Position numbers and translations under genes: made by a program. 61,249 nt of DNA from JALZAI01 sp038212215 (GTDB taxonomy: Bacteria > Actinomycetota > Actinomycetes > Mycobacteriales > Jatrophihabitantaceae), in contig JBBQUT010000029.1 in NCBI GenBank assembly GCA_038212215.1, forward strand, positions 1 through 61,249, read 5' to 3'. The stretch's first letter is position 1; every line of letters begins with the position of its first letter. This document shows, one piece after another, positions 53,435-61,249 of this stretch. The notes below the pieces were generated by a model. That model was not told where the DNA came from, did no database searches, and worked only from the letters and a program-made list of their open reading frames with translations.

Positions 53435-54294
53435 GCTTGCTCGAACAGACGCTCGCCGAGCAGATTCACGGCGATCACGACAAGCACGATCGCGCTGCCT
53501 GCACAGAGTGCCGGCAGTGGATAGCCCTGCACGATGCCGGCCTGGTTCTCCTCGATCATCACCCCCCAGTTGGCTGCCGGCGGCTGAACGCCCAATCCGA
53601 GGAAGGAGATCGCGGCGAGGTCCACCATCGCGTAGCCGAAAAGAATGGTCGCCTGCGCGACGATGAGTGCCCCGAGGTTGGGCAGCAGGTGGCGCAGGCA
53701 AATCGACGTCGCCGATGCACCCTGCACCTCCAACGCCGCGACATACGGACGGCTACGCTCACGAAGCGCCGCGCCACGCAGCACTCGCGCGACGTAGGGC
53801 GTGTAGGCGACAGCTAGCGCGAGCGATGCGGCTGTCAGCCCGGCGCCGAACACCGCGGTGGCGAGCACCGCCAGCAGGATCGCAGGGAAGGCGAACAGGA
53901 TGTCCAGTCCGGAAGAAATCACCGCATCGACCGCGCCCCGCCGCCATGCCGACACCAGTGCGAGCAGGACCCCCGCGACGACGCTGAGCGCGACGACCGA
54001 AAGCGGACCGAGCATCGAGCTCGGCGCCCCCGCGAGCAAGCGCGAGAAGACGTCGCGGCCCTGGTAGTCGTACCCAAGCAGGTTCCCCCCGGACGGTCCC
54101 ACGTAGGTGAGCGAGAGGTTCGGCAGGTTCGGGTCGTCCGGCGTGACAGACGGTCCGATGATCGCGGCGAGGACGGCGACCAGCAGCACCGTCGCGCAGA
54201 CTACGCCCACGACGCCGGTGTCGCGCAGCCGTCGCACGGCACCCCGCCGGCGGTCGCCGATTTCGACGACCTCGAGCGCAACAATGGTCGTCAT
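53431..54294 (-). CDS. Dipeptide/oligopeptide-type ABC transporter permease (DppC-like)
   Basis: A 287-residue membrane protein with about six helices. It begins with a helix (GVVCATVLLVAVLAAIIG), then the outer loop with YQGRDVFSRLLAGAP, a hallmark of DppC-type permeases. The coupling EAA-like loop is near ALEVQGASATSICLRHLLPN. Overlaps both neighbours by ATGA. Forms the channel with the DppB-like subunit. A C-terminal helix ends LLGERLFEQA, close to the family end. Confidence 0.92.
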   Translation of the reverse strand: MTTIVALEVVEIGDRRRGAVRRLRDTGVVGVVCATVLLVAVLAAIIGPSVTPDDPNLPNLSLTYVGPSGGNLLGYDYQGRDVFSRLLAGAPSSMLGPLSVVALSVVAGVLLALVSAWRRGAVDAVISSGLDILFAFPAILLAVLATAVFGAGLTAASLALAVAYTPYVARVLRGAALRERSRPYVAALEVQGASATSICLRHLLPNLGALIVAQATILFGYAMVDLAAISFLGLGVQPPAANWGVMIEENQAGIVQGYPLPALCAGSAIVLVVIAVNLLGERLFEQA

Positions 54295-55241
54295 TGGGCA
54301 CGGGTCCCGAGCGTGACGCGGGGATCAAGCAGCGCGTACGCGACGTCGACGAGCAGGTTGACGACGACGAACGCAGCGACGAGCACCAGCGAGATGCCCT
54401 GAACAACCGCGATGTCCTTCGACTCCGCAGCTTGGACGAGGTAGGCGCCGAGGCCGTTCAGGCTGAACGCGGTCTCCACCACCGCCGACACCGCGATCAA
54501 CGAGGCGATGGTGATACCGGTGATCGTCGCGATCGGGATTGCCGCATTACGCAGCACATGTCGGCGCACCAGCGCTCGCCTCGGAATGCCTCGACTGACA
54601 GCGGTCTGCACGTGGTCCCGTCCGCTTTCGGCACGCACCGCCGCGCGGGTGACCCGGGCGACGATCGCTAGCGAGGAGATGGCGAGGGCGACAGCGGGCA
54701 GCGTGGTGTGGCGGATATTACTGACCACGTCGCTGCCATTTCCCAGCGCAGGGAACCAGCCGAGCTTGACGGCGAACAGCAGGATCAGCACGATCGCCGC
54801 CACGAACGCGGGGATTGCTGCGCTGATGGCGGTGACTACGAGGACGCTGGTGTCGAGCATCCCGCGCCGCAGCCCGGACAAGATGCCCAGTCCGATCCCG
54901 ATGACCACGATAATGATCGAGGCGTAGAGCACCAGCCCAGCCGTTGTCCAGATCCGCGACGCGATCAATGTGGTGACATTCTCGCGCAGGGTGATCGACA
55001 GGCCGAGGTCGCCGTGCGCCACGTTGCTCAGCCAGTACCAGTACTGCTCGAAGAATGGCTTGTCGAGATGGTAGCGGGCCTGCAGCGCTTGCAAACTGCT
55101 CGGCGGCAATGACCGGCCCCCAGACAGCGCCGCAAGCGGATTTCCCGGCGCGAGGAACAGCGCGCCGAAAATCACGAAGCTCGCGATCAGGAGGCTGGCG
55201 AGCAACATCACCAGCCGACGGAGGAAGAACCGTCGACGCAT
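54291..55241 (-). CDS. Dipeptide/oligopeptide-type ABC transporter permease (DppB-like)
   Basis: A 316-residue membrane protein with six helices and the DppB layout: N-terminal helix MRRRFFLRRLVMLLASLLIA, a long outer loop with YHLDKPFFEQYWYWLSN, and the coupling loop AVSRGIPRRALVRRHVLRNA. Starts 3 bases after the binding-protein stop and overlaps DppC by ATGA. Together they import a peptide- or amide-like solute. Confidence 0.92.
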   Translation of the reverse strand: MRRRFFLRRLVMLLASLLIASFVIFGALFLAPGNPLAALSGGRSLPPSSLQALQARYHLDKPFFEQYWYWLSNVAHGDLGLSITLRENVTTLIASRIWTTAGLVLYASIIIVVIGIGLGILSGLRRGMLDTSVLVVTAISAAIPAFVAAIVLILLFAVKLGWFPALGNGSDVVSNIRHTTLPAVALAISSLAIVARVTRAAVRAESGRDHVQTAVSRGIPRRALVRRHVLRNAAIPIATITGITIASLIAVSAVVETAFSLNGLGAYLVQAAESKDIAVVQGISLVLVAAFVVVNLLVDVAYALLDPRVTLGTRAQ

Positions 55242-55244
55242 GTG

Positions 55245-56888
55245 TCAGCCGACCCCGCCGAGCTGATCGGCCCAGGGGGCGAACATGTAGGAGAAAGACG
55301 CAGTCGCGCCGCTGAGGTGCTTGTTCATCAGCAGCAGGGATGTCGGTTGCACGTTCGGGATCCACGGCAGGTCGGTGATGGCCAACTGCTCGACCTTGGC
55401 GATGAGCCCGGCTCGCTTATCCGGATCTGCAGTGGTTCGCGCCTGACTCATCAGAGCGATGATTTGCTTGTTGTCGTACCGATCGTAATTCTGCGAGCCT
55501 TCTGGCAGAACCAGGGTCGAGAGCAGCGCCGCCGGATCGGCATAGTCGCCGTAGTTGACGGTCAGGAAGCCGTCAATGCCGACGCGTGCCTTCGCGTCGA
55601 TGAAGAAGTTGATGAAGTTGTTCGCCGACACGGACTTCAATGACACCTTCAGCCCGATCGCCTGCCCGGCGGCCTGATAGGCACCTGCAACAGCCGAGAT
55701 GTCGGCAAGTTGGCTCGACGTGCCGATGGTCAGCGTCTTGCCCGCTGCCCCCGCTTGCGTGATCAGCTTTTTCGCGCCCGCGATGTCCTGCTTGAGCGCG
55801 GGCGCCTTGTTGTATGCGGCGTCGAACACTGATTTGCCGTAGCCGAAGGTACCGGGGCTCGAGATCCACCGCGGTATCAGTGCGGCGCCTTTGTAGACGG
55901 AGTTGATGATGCCGTTGCGATCCAGCGCCATGGACAATGCCCGCCGGACGCGCACATCACCGAGGACGCCGGTCCGGCTGGACACGATGAACGCGTCGGT
56001 CAACCAACCCGGCCCCTGCACCACCTTGACATTCCGGTCAGCCTTGAGCTGATTCAGCGTGGAAATGCCATAGGAATACGCTCCGGAAATGGCGCCCGTC
56101 TGCAATCCGGAGGTGAACGCGGAGATGTCAGGGACGCCTTTGAGCAGAATCTTGCCGACCCGCGAGTGCACCGCGGTGTTCCAGTAATTCGTGTTGGCGA
56201 CCGCGGTCACGCCGACTCCAGGAGAGAACGACGCGAATTTGTGGGCGCCGGTGCACATGATGCTGCCGCCAGGCGTGCCGTACTTCTTACCTTGCGCCTC
56301 GGCAAACTTCTGCTCGATGACGATGCCAGGCATCGAGGCGAGTTCACCTTGCAGCCAGTAGTCCGGCTTCGTCAGCGTGATCGTGATCTGGTTGGAGCCG
56401 GTGGCACTGATCGATTTCACGCGGGTGAAAACCTGGGTGTAGAAGCCACCGAGTTTGCTGTCCCGCGCCCGGCCCAGGCTGTAGACGACATCGGCGGGGG
56501 TAACCGGATTGCCGTCCCAGAAGTGGACGCCAGGCTTGAGGGTGAGCACGTACTCGGTCGGGGACGACGTCGACACGGTGGCCAGGCCCGGACCGACGGA
56601 GCCGTTCGGCGATTGCCGCAGCAGCGATTCGCAAAGCAGCGAGACGGCAGTGTTCTCGGGATAGTCGAATGCGAAGATGGGGTCGAGGGAGTTGACATCC
56701 CGGTAGACGGCCCAGGTTACCGATGAGACCGACTTGCTGCCCGGCGCGGTCGTCGCCACCAGTCCTTTGAGGGGATCGACGTTCCCGCTTGTGCTCGCGG
56801 AGTTTCCGGCAGAGCGCCCGCAGGCGGCGAGCAGGCCGATGGCGGACAGGGCTGCGACCGCCGTGACGGCCATGCGACTGCGGAGCAT
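55245..56888 (-). CDS. Solute-binding lipoprotein of the dipeptide-type ABC importer
   Basis: A 547-residue binding protein. Signal peptide with lipobox LLAAC (Cys23) tethers it outside. Family 5 features: AVYRDVNSLDPIFAFD, LKPGVHFWDGNPVTPADVVYSL-type motif split by Trp, VRRALSMALDRNGI, and the C-terminal DLPWIPNVQPT. The AAGGAG site 5 bases before ATG 56888 is the strongest in the operon, in line with the need for much binding protein. It decides which solute enters. First importer gene, 30 bases after the amidohydrolase gene. Solute unknown. Confidence 0.92.
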   Translation of the reverse strand: MLRSRMAVTAVAALSAIGLLAACGRSAGNSASTSGNVDPLKGLVATTAPGSKSVSSVTWAVYRDVNSLDPIFAFDYPENTAVSLLCESLLRQSPNGSVGPGLATVSTSSPTEYVLTLKPGVHFWDGNPVTPADVVYSLGRARDSKLGGFYTQVFTRVKSISATGSNQITITLTKPDYWLQGELASMPGIVIEQKFAEAQGKKYGTPGGSIMCTGAHKFASFSPGVGVTAVANTNYWNTAVHSRVGKILLKGVPDISAFTSGLQTGAISGAYSYGISTLNQLKADRNVKVVQGPGWLTDAFIVSSRTGVLGDVRVRRALSMALDRNGIINSVYKGAALIPRWISSPGTFGYGKSVFDAAYNKAPALKQDIAGAKKLITQAGAAGKTLTIGTSSQLADISAVAGAYQAAGQAIGLKVSLKSVSANNFINFFIDAKARVGIDGFLTVNYGDYADPAALLSTLVLPEGSQNYDRYDNKQIIALMSQARTTADPDKRAGLIAKVEQLAITDLPWIPNVQPTSLLLMNKHLSGATASFSYMFAPWADQLGGVG

Positions 56889-56918
56889 CGTTCTCCTTGT
56901 GAATTCGTCTCGTCGACG

Positions 56919-58565
56919 CTAAGTCGACTCGTGGACGGGCCGGCCGCGAATCCAGGTCTGCTTGACCTGGGCAGCATAGATCTCGGTGGGCTCGATATGG
57001 GCAAGATCGGCGTCGACAACTGCGAAGTCGGCGTCGTAGCCGGCTGCAATCGCGCCGGCATGGGCATCCACGCCGTTGACGGCGGCGCTGCCTGAGGTGT
57101 ACCCGGCGAGTGCGCTCGTGAGGCTGATCGCCTGCTCGGAAAGGAACGGGTCCTTGCCGGAGCCGCCTGCGGCGCTCGGCAGGCTGCGGTTGACCGCGAC
57201 GTGGATGGCGAGCAACGGGTTCGGGCTACTGACCGGCCAGTCGCTTCCCGCGCACATTGCGGCGCCTGCCGCCTGCAATGCACGGAACGGGTATTGCCAG
57301 CCGGCGCGGCGTTCCCCGAGGTAAGGAATGGTCAGCTCGTCCATCTGCGGGTCGTGCTGAGCCCACAACGACTGAATGTTGGCTGTCGCACGCAGGGGGG
57401 CGAAGCGCGCGACATCGTCGGGGTGCACAACCTGCAGGTGCGCGATGTGGTGGCGCCGGTTGCTGCCCGGGTTCGCCGCGCGCGCGGCCTCGATCGCGTC
57501 CAACGCACTGCGAACGGCTCGATCGCCAAGGGCATGGAAGTGGACCTGGAAACCTTCGCGATCCAGCGCAGTGACGTATGTCGGGAGCAGGTCAGGGTCG
57601 ATGAAGTCCAGACCGTGGACGTCACCGTCGCATCCGTCCGCGTCGAGGTACGGCTCGAGCATGGCCGCCGTGTGGTTCTCCGCCACCCCGTCCAGCATCA
57701 TCTTGACGCTGGACGCCGCAAAACGCTGACCCGCTGCTTGTGCCCGGCGCTGCAGCAGGTAGTCGAGCTGCTCAATGTCTCGGTTACGGTCCCACCAGAG
57801 CGCGCCGACGACACTGGCTAGCAGCGTGCCGTTGGCGTCCGCGCGCAGGTACGCCGGCAGGGGGTCGGCTCCGTCCTGGTAATCGCCGACGATCGCGTCC
57901 TGCCAACCCGTGACGCCCAGTGCAGTCAGATGATTCTGCGCAGCCAACAGCGCGACGTACCAGTCGTCGGGCGTGAGGGCCGGAAGCAGCCGACCCACCA
58001 ATCCGGCGGCGCCTTCCTGCAACATGCCTATCGGGACACCACCGGCGTCGCACTCGATGCGGCCGTCCGACGGATCCGGTGTCTCAGCGTCGATTCCGGC
58101 CAACTCGAGCGCCTTGCTGTTCACCCATGCGCCGTGGCCGTCGCGGTTGGGCAGGAACACCGGTCGGTCCGCGACAACCGCGTCGAGTGCCGCCTTCGAT
58201 GGGATGCCACCGGGAAATGCCTCCATCGCCCAGCCCCCGCCGGTTATCCAGGACTCGTCGGGGTGGCTGCGTGCGTAGGCGCTGATGATCTCGACGTAGC
58301 CCTGCTCGGTCACTGCCTCGCGAAGGTCACAGTGCTGAAGCTGATTTCCGGCAAATACTGGGTGGGCGTGCGCGTCGACGAAGCCCGGCAGCAGCGTGCC
58401 ACCCTGCAAGTCGACAGGCTCCGCAGCGGCGAGCGGTTCGGCTGCGCCGACGTTCGTGATCCGGGCCCCCGCAACACGAACGGTCATGCCCGGCGGCAGG
58501 AATTTCACACCGTCGAAAATGACGCCGTTGTGGAAGACCACCTCGTCGTCGCCGTGACCGGTCAC
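56919..58565 (-). CDS. YtcJ-like metal-dependent amidohydrolase
   Basis: A 548-residue amidohydrolase superfamily 3 enzyme. Metal motif DAHAHP (H66, H68), later HFHALGDRAV and HHIAHLQ, then SDWP. It also has the conserved start VFHNGVIFDGVKF and end WIRGRPVHEST. Start is GTG 58565 with GCAGGAG upstream; a TTGACA -35 lies behind it. First gene of the operon. Members act on N-substituted formamides or related amides and imides, in keeping with a pathway for short amide compounds. No signal peptide. Confidence 0.9.
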   Translation of the reverse strand: MTGHGDDEVVFHNGVIFDGVKFLPPGMTVRVAGARITNVGAAEPLAAAEPVDLQGGTLLPGFVDAHAHPVFAGNQLQHCDLREAVTEQGYVEIISAYARSHPDESWITGGGWAMEAFPGGIPSKAALDAVVADRPVFLPNRDGHGAWVNSKALELAGIDAETPDPSDGRIECDAGGVPIGMLQEGAAGLVGRLLPALTPDDWYVALLAAQNHLTALGVTGWQDAIVGDYQDGADPLPAYLRADANGTLLASVVGALWWDRNRDIEQLDYLLQRRAQAAGQRFAASSVKMMLDGVAENHTAAMLEPYLDADGCDGDVHGLDFIDPDLLPTYVTALDREGFQVHFHALGDRAVRSALDAIEAARAANPGSNRRHHIAHLQVVHPDDVARFAPLRATANIQSLWAQHDPQMDELTIPYLGERRAGWQYPFRALQAAGAAMCAGSDWPVSSPNPLLAIHVAVNRSLPSAAGGSGKDPFLSEQAISLTSALAGYTSGSAAVNGVDAHAGAIAAGYDADFAVVDADLAHIEPTEIYAAQVKQTWIRGRPVHEST

Positions 58566-58594
58566 GACACGCTCCTGCCTTAGGGGTCTCGGTA

Positions 58595-58623
58595 ACTAAT
58601 CACGGCACAGATGCATGTGTCAA
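58595..58623 (-). promoter_or_regulatory. Promoter and candidate TetR operator of the amide operon
   Basis: On the minus strand, TTGACA at 58623-58618 is a perfect -35 box. A weak -10 (TTAGTT, spacer 18, or TAGTTA, spacer 19) lies near 58599-58593. An imperfect dyad, CACAGATGCATGTGTC, at 58606-58621 overlaps the -35 and spacer, where a divergently encoded TetR protein would block transcription. This is inferred from position and symmetry only. Confidence 0.5.
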
Positions 58624-58664
58624 CGCCTCTGACTAAGCTTTTGCGAGAATGCAATGGAGCATCG

Positions 58665-59402
58665 ATGACCAATGATCTTCGTGCCGAACGCAAGCGGTCC
58701 GGCAGGCGCCCGCGCGGCAGCCTGACGCCGTGGCGCATCGTCGACGAGAGCTTGCGATTACTTGACGTCGACGGCGTCGTCGGCTTCAGCCTGCCGAAGT
58801 TGGGACGGGCGCTGGGCGCCCACCCGACCGCGCTGTACCGACACTTCGCGAGCAAGGACGACCTGGTACTCGCCATCGCCGATCGGCTCATCGAGGATGC
58901 GATGGCTGGCTTGGAACCGAGTGCCTGCTGGGTCGACACGCTTGTCGATATCGCGACGCGCATGCGGCGCACCTACCGGGCACACCCGGCCGCGGCGTCG
59001 TTGGCAGCCTTTCGCACGACGCGGCGGCCGGCAGAGATGCGTACGGTCGACGTCATTATCGGAGCCGTACTTCGTGCCGGATTCAAAGGCAAAGAAGCCG
59101 CTGTTATCTACCGTGCTTACGCTGACTTCATGCTGTCGTTCGCGGGCGGTGAATCGTCATTCCTATCGTTGGACCCCACCGTCCAAGAGGCGGATCGCAT
59201 GGCCTGGGCTGGCGCCTATCTCACCGCTAGCCGCGCTGATTACCCACAGATATGGCGAATTCGCACCACACTTCCTGATGTCGAGGACGATGAGATCTTC
59301 CAAACCATCCTTGCGATGGTCATGGACGGGCTGGTCGGACGCTCGCCCAAACCGTGCGAATGCGGCCGTCACGCGTCCACGGCAAAAGTGCACAAGAAGT
59401 GA
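58665..59402 (+). CDS. TetR-family transcription regulator
   Basis: A 245-residue regulator. Residues 18-75 are the TetR helix-turn-helix (WRIVDESLRLLDVDGVVGFSL, then LGAHPTALYRHFASKDDLVLAIAD). The C-terminal ligand domain is of the TetR_C type. ATG 58665 has GGAG 6 bases before it; an earlier ATG at 58611 lies in the operator region. It probably represses the divergent amide operon and itself. Its stop overlaps the MFS gene by GTGA. The C-terminal tail has a CECGRH motif of unclear meaning. Alternatively, it may regulate only the exporter. Confidence 0.9.
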   Translation: MTNDLRAERKRSGRRPRGSLTPWRIVDESLRLLDVDGVVGFSLPKLGRALGAHPTALYRHFASKDDLVLAIADRLIEDAMAGLEPSACWVDTLVDIATRMRRTYRAHPAAASLAAFRTTRRPAEMRTVDVIIGAVLRAGFKGKEAAVIYRAYADFMLSFAGGESSFLSLDPTVQEADRMAWAGAYLTASRADYPQIWRIRTTLPDVEDDEIFQTILAMVMDGLVGRSPKPCECGRHASTAKVHKK

Positions 59403-60670
59403 TAGCTCGTACGCGGGCGGAGGGGAGCACCGCGGCCGAGGCGGAGCCGCCGTGGCTGACGTCGGCTGTCTTCAGCGTGGGAGCGGCCTCGTTCTTCAGC
59501 GATGCCGGCCACGAACTGGCTACGAGCGCACTGCCGACCTTTCTGACATCGACCCTGCACGCGGGGCCGGGTGCGCTCGGCGCGATCGAGGGCGTCTCCG
59601 ACGCGCTGGTCGGACTTGCCAAGCTGGCCGGCGGCCCGCTGTCCAACGACCCCAAGCGCCGAGCCGGGCTCGCCCGCGGCGGGTATCTGGGCACCGCGGT
59701 CGCGACCGCAGCGATCGGGCTGAGCACCGCGGTGTGGCAGGTGGGCATTCTGCGGGCGATCGCGTGGATGTCGCGCGGCATCCGGTCGCCGGCGCGCGAC
59801 ATGCTGCTCACCTCACTCTCATCGCCGAGCACATACGGTCGCGCGTTCGGCCTGGAGCGTGCCGGGGACAACGCCGGCGCCATTGTCGGCCCGGTACTCG
59901 CGGCGGGGCTCATCGGGGCAGTCGGCGTCCGCCACGCGATTGTGCTGGCCATCGTGCCGGGAGTGTTCGCTGCCGTCGCGATCACCATTGCGGCCCGCGC
60001 CGCGCAACGACGCCTCGGTGACATCGTCGGCCGACGGACCCTGTCCTTCAACCTCGCTGCACTCTGGCGTGCCGGGTTGGCCCGGGCGTTGACTCCTGCA
60101 CTGCTGTTCGAACTCGGCAACGTGGCGAGCACACTGCTGATCCTGCGCGCGACCGACCAACTGCATGCGGACGGTCGGAGCCTTACCGCGGCGACGAGCC
60201 TCGCGATCCTGCTTTACGCCGCGCACAACGCCGCAGCCACGGTTGCAGCGATGGTCGGCGGTCAAGTCGCGGACCGGTTTTCCCCGCGTGTCGTGTTCGC
60301 GGCCGGTGCACTGGTTTACGTCGGCGGCTACCTGATCTTCGCGTGGAGCCAGCGCGCCTGGCCGGTGTTCCTCACCGGGTTCGTGCTCGCCGGCATCGGC
60401 ATCGGCTTCGGCGAGACCGCCGAGTCCACCGTCGTCGCTCAGGCGCTACCCGACCACCTGCGCGGGAACGGCTTTGGGGTGCTTGGGCTGGTCCAGTCCT
60501 TCGGCGACATCGGCGCAACGCTCGTAGCGGGCGTCCTCTGGTCATTGGCCTCCCCCACCGTCGCGTTCACTTACGCTGCTGCATGGATGGCGGCCTCCGT
60601 CGTGGCCTCCGGGGTCACCCATGTAAAGGGAGACGGGCGGGGCGCGTCCGGCCAAAACAGCGTTCGGTGA
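59399..60670 (+). CDS. Major facilitator superfamily transporter
   Basis: A 423-residue, 12-helix transporter. Start GTG 59399 overlaps the TetR stop codon. MFS hallmarks: SFFSDAGHELATSALPTFL in helix 1, the loop after helix 2 (LSNDPKRRAGLARGGYLG), RAIAWMSRGIRSPARDMLL in helix 4-5, and AAMVGGQVADRFSPR. Closest in feel to the MFS subgroup with the AGHE motif near the start. Could export a metabolite or an inducer of the TetR regulator. Substrate unknown. Confidence 0.88.
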   Translation: MIARTRAEGSTAAEAEPPWLTSAVFSVGAASFFSDAGHELATSALPTFLTSTLHAGPGALGAIEGVSDALVGLAKLAGGPLSNDPKRRAGLARGGYLGTAVATAAIGLSTAVWQVGILRAIAWMSRGIRSPARDMLLTSLSSPSTYGRAFGLERAGDNAGAIVGPVLAAGLIGAVGVRHAIVLAIVPGVFAAVAITIAARAAQRRLGDIVGRRTLSFNLAALWRAGLARALTPALLFELGNVASTLLILRATDQLHADGRSLTAATSLAILLYAAHNAAATVAAMVGGQVADRFSPRVVFAAGALVYVGGYLIFAWSQRAWPVFLTGFVLAGIGIGFGETAESTVVAQALPDHLRGNGFGVLGLVQSFGDIGATLVAGVLWSLASPTVAFTYAAAWMAASVVASGVTHVKGDGRGASGQNSVR

Positions 60671-60695
60671 CCTCGAATTGCGGGACCTTTGCCGG

Positions 60696-61249
60696 TCAGG
60701 ATGCTGCACATCGGCACATGGTTTTGGATGAATGAAACTGACCGGCCAAGGCGTGGAGTCGGGCAACATTGCGCACCGCTGACACCTCTAACAATCTTCG
60801 GTCGGTGTGCGGCGCACAGCTGTGCGCCGCGGCGAGCGTCGTGTCCGAGCACAGCGAGCGGGACCTTCTTGTAGGGAACGCCCTACTTCTCGACGAGCCA
60901 CCGATTCGACCGACCGGTCGGTACGCTGGGGGGTCAGTGGTGTCGGGTGTTGAGGCGTGGGGTGCGTGACGGGTCGATCCAGGGTCGATCCATGCTGGCG
61001 GGATCCAGTGGGGTCGGCCGTTGGTCATGACGCAGTGCCAGTCGTTTTGTTGGAAGGTGCGGTGGTGGTGTCGGCAGAGCAGGGTGCCGTCGTCGATGCT
61101 GGTGCGCCCGCTGTGGCGGTGCTCGGTGATGTGGTGGGTTTGGCACCAGGCTGGTGGGGCGTCGCAGCCGGGGAATGAGCAGCCGTGGTCTCGGGCGATG
61201 AGGGCGAGGCGTTGTTGTTCGGTGAAGATGCGTTGGGTGCTGGAGTAGG
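60696..61249 (-). CDS. HNH endonuclease (DUF222/13E12-type), C-terminal part, frameshifted tail
   Basis: Partial gene running off the right edge. Reading left from 61248 gives YSSTQRIFTEQQRLALIARD, then Cys pairs (GCSFPGC, AWCQ), the HNH core THHITEHRHSGRTSIDDG and LLCRHHHRTFQ. The normal family C-terminus WIDPSRTPRLNTRHH and stop (60934) lie in a different frame from the core. An 11-bp tandem duplication at 60971-60992 moves the frame so that the present protein reads on for about 85 extra residues to a stop at 60696. Such HNH genes occur in many copies in actinobacteria. N-terminal DUF222 region is outside the window. Confidence 0.8.
   Translation of the reverse strand, partial: YSSTQRIFTEQQRLALIARDHGCSFPGCDAPPAWCQTHHITEHRHSGRTSIDDGTLLCRHHHRTFQQNDWHCVMTNGRPHWIPPAWIDPGSTRHAPHASTPDTTDPPAYRPVGRIGGSSRSRAFPTRRSRSLCSDTTLAAAHSCAPHTDRRLLEVSAVRNVARLHALAGQFHSSKTMCRCAAS
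60871..60922. promoter_or_regulatory. Two operator-like palindromes in the 60671-60933 gap
   Basis: ACCGACCGGTCGGT at 60909-60922 is a perfect 14-bp palindrome of the kind bound by TetR-type repressors. GTAGGG-AACG-CCCTAC at 60871-60886 is another perfect dyad. No regulator or clear gene start lies beside them; the nearest genes are the ends of the MFS and HNH genes. They may mark a former promoter. The rest of the gap shows no gene. Confidence 0.45.
60971..60992. repeat. 11-bp tandem duplication in the HNH endonuclease tail
   Basis: GGGTCGATCCA occurs twice, at 60971-60981 and 60982-60992. Removal of one copy restores the family-like C-terminus and stop at 60934 on the minus strand. It looks like a slippage event. 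Confidence 0.85.

Noticed and set aside
1..61249. tRNA, rRNA, riboswitch or intact insertion sequence
   Set aside because: I looked for tRNA-like cloverleaf ends, terminal inverted repeats with transposase frames and known riboswitch cores and found none I could support by eye.

Overview
The window is 61 kb of very GC-rich DNA with actinobacterial gene content: MMPL transporters, a class F sortase, a MocR-type regulator, DUF3105, DUF6131 and DUF885 proteins, a two-part Mo oxidoreductase, RecBCD, and the 3' end of a DUF222/13E12-type HNH endonuclease gene. Start codons include many GTGs and gene pairs often overlap by ATGA or GTGA. I see no rRNA, tRNA, CRISPR array, phage module or intact insertion sequence. 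A free-living soil or plant-associated actinomycete (Frankiales/Jatrophihabitantales-like) fits, but genus cannot be fixed from this sequence.

Layout. 0.1-2.2 kb: broken GGDEF-type sensor remnant and a sulfite-oxidase-like Mo enzyme with its flavin reductase. 2.4-8.3 kb: large secreted Ig-like protein, a tiny Cys/His protein, a Rho-N-like protein, then a minus-strand cell-envelope cluster (CHRD-like surface protein, class F sortase, lipoprotein, cupredoxin). 8.5-10.8 kb: phospholipase-D-like protein, two small membrane proteins, and a strong hairpin terminator. 11.2-15.8 kb: MMPL pump beside a decayed two-component system. 15.8-29.5 kb: DUF885 hydrolase, zinc-finger protein, universal stress protein, secreted barrel protein, glycosyltransferase remnant, a probably leaderless MocR regulator, multicopper oxidase with a polytopic membrane partner, MscS channel, DUF3105 protein, a collapsed ABC-2 exporter, and hyi-glxR (hydroxypyruvate/tartronate semialdehyde metabolism).

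29.8-38.8 kb holds the most striking locus: a two-gene Tc (ABC) toxin-like cassette. The first gene encodes an unusually short TcA-like protein (1056 aa) with the pore-type coiled coil and the TcB-binding C-terminus, but with TPR-like helices where the large shell and receptor-binding domains should be. The second encodes a fused TcB-TcC protein (1969 aa) with SpvB, FG-GAP, TcB middle, YD repeats and an Rhs core, followed by a 295-residue glycine-zipper hydrophobic tail instead of a recognisable toxin enzyme.

38.9-47.4 kb: recC-recB-recD. 47.7-60.7 kb: a ScyD/ScyE-like secreted protein, then a minus-strand catabolic operon of amidohydrolase, dipeptide-type ABC importer (binding protein, two permeases, two ATPases), amidase-signature hydrolase and NylB-like serine hydrolase. 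It is controlled by a divergent TetR regulator that overlaps an MFS exporter gene. The gene set resembles nylon-oligomer (6-aminohexanoate) or other short-amide utilisation. A 71-bp hairpin-bearing repeat is inserted exactly at the ATGA stop/start overlap of two unrelated gene pairs (recC/recB once, the two ABC ATPases twice in tandem), leaving both reading frames intact. Several broken genes (sensor kinase, response regulator, GGDEF sensor, GT2 enzyme, ABC-2 exporter, HNH tail) show ongoing gene decay, or in some cases possible assembly errors.
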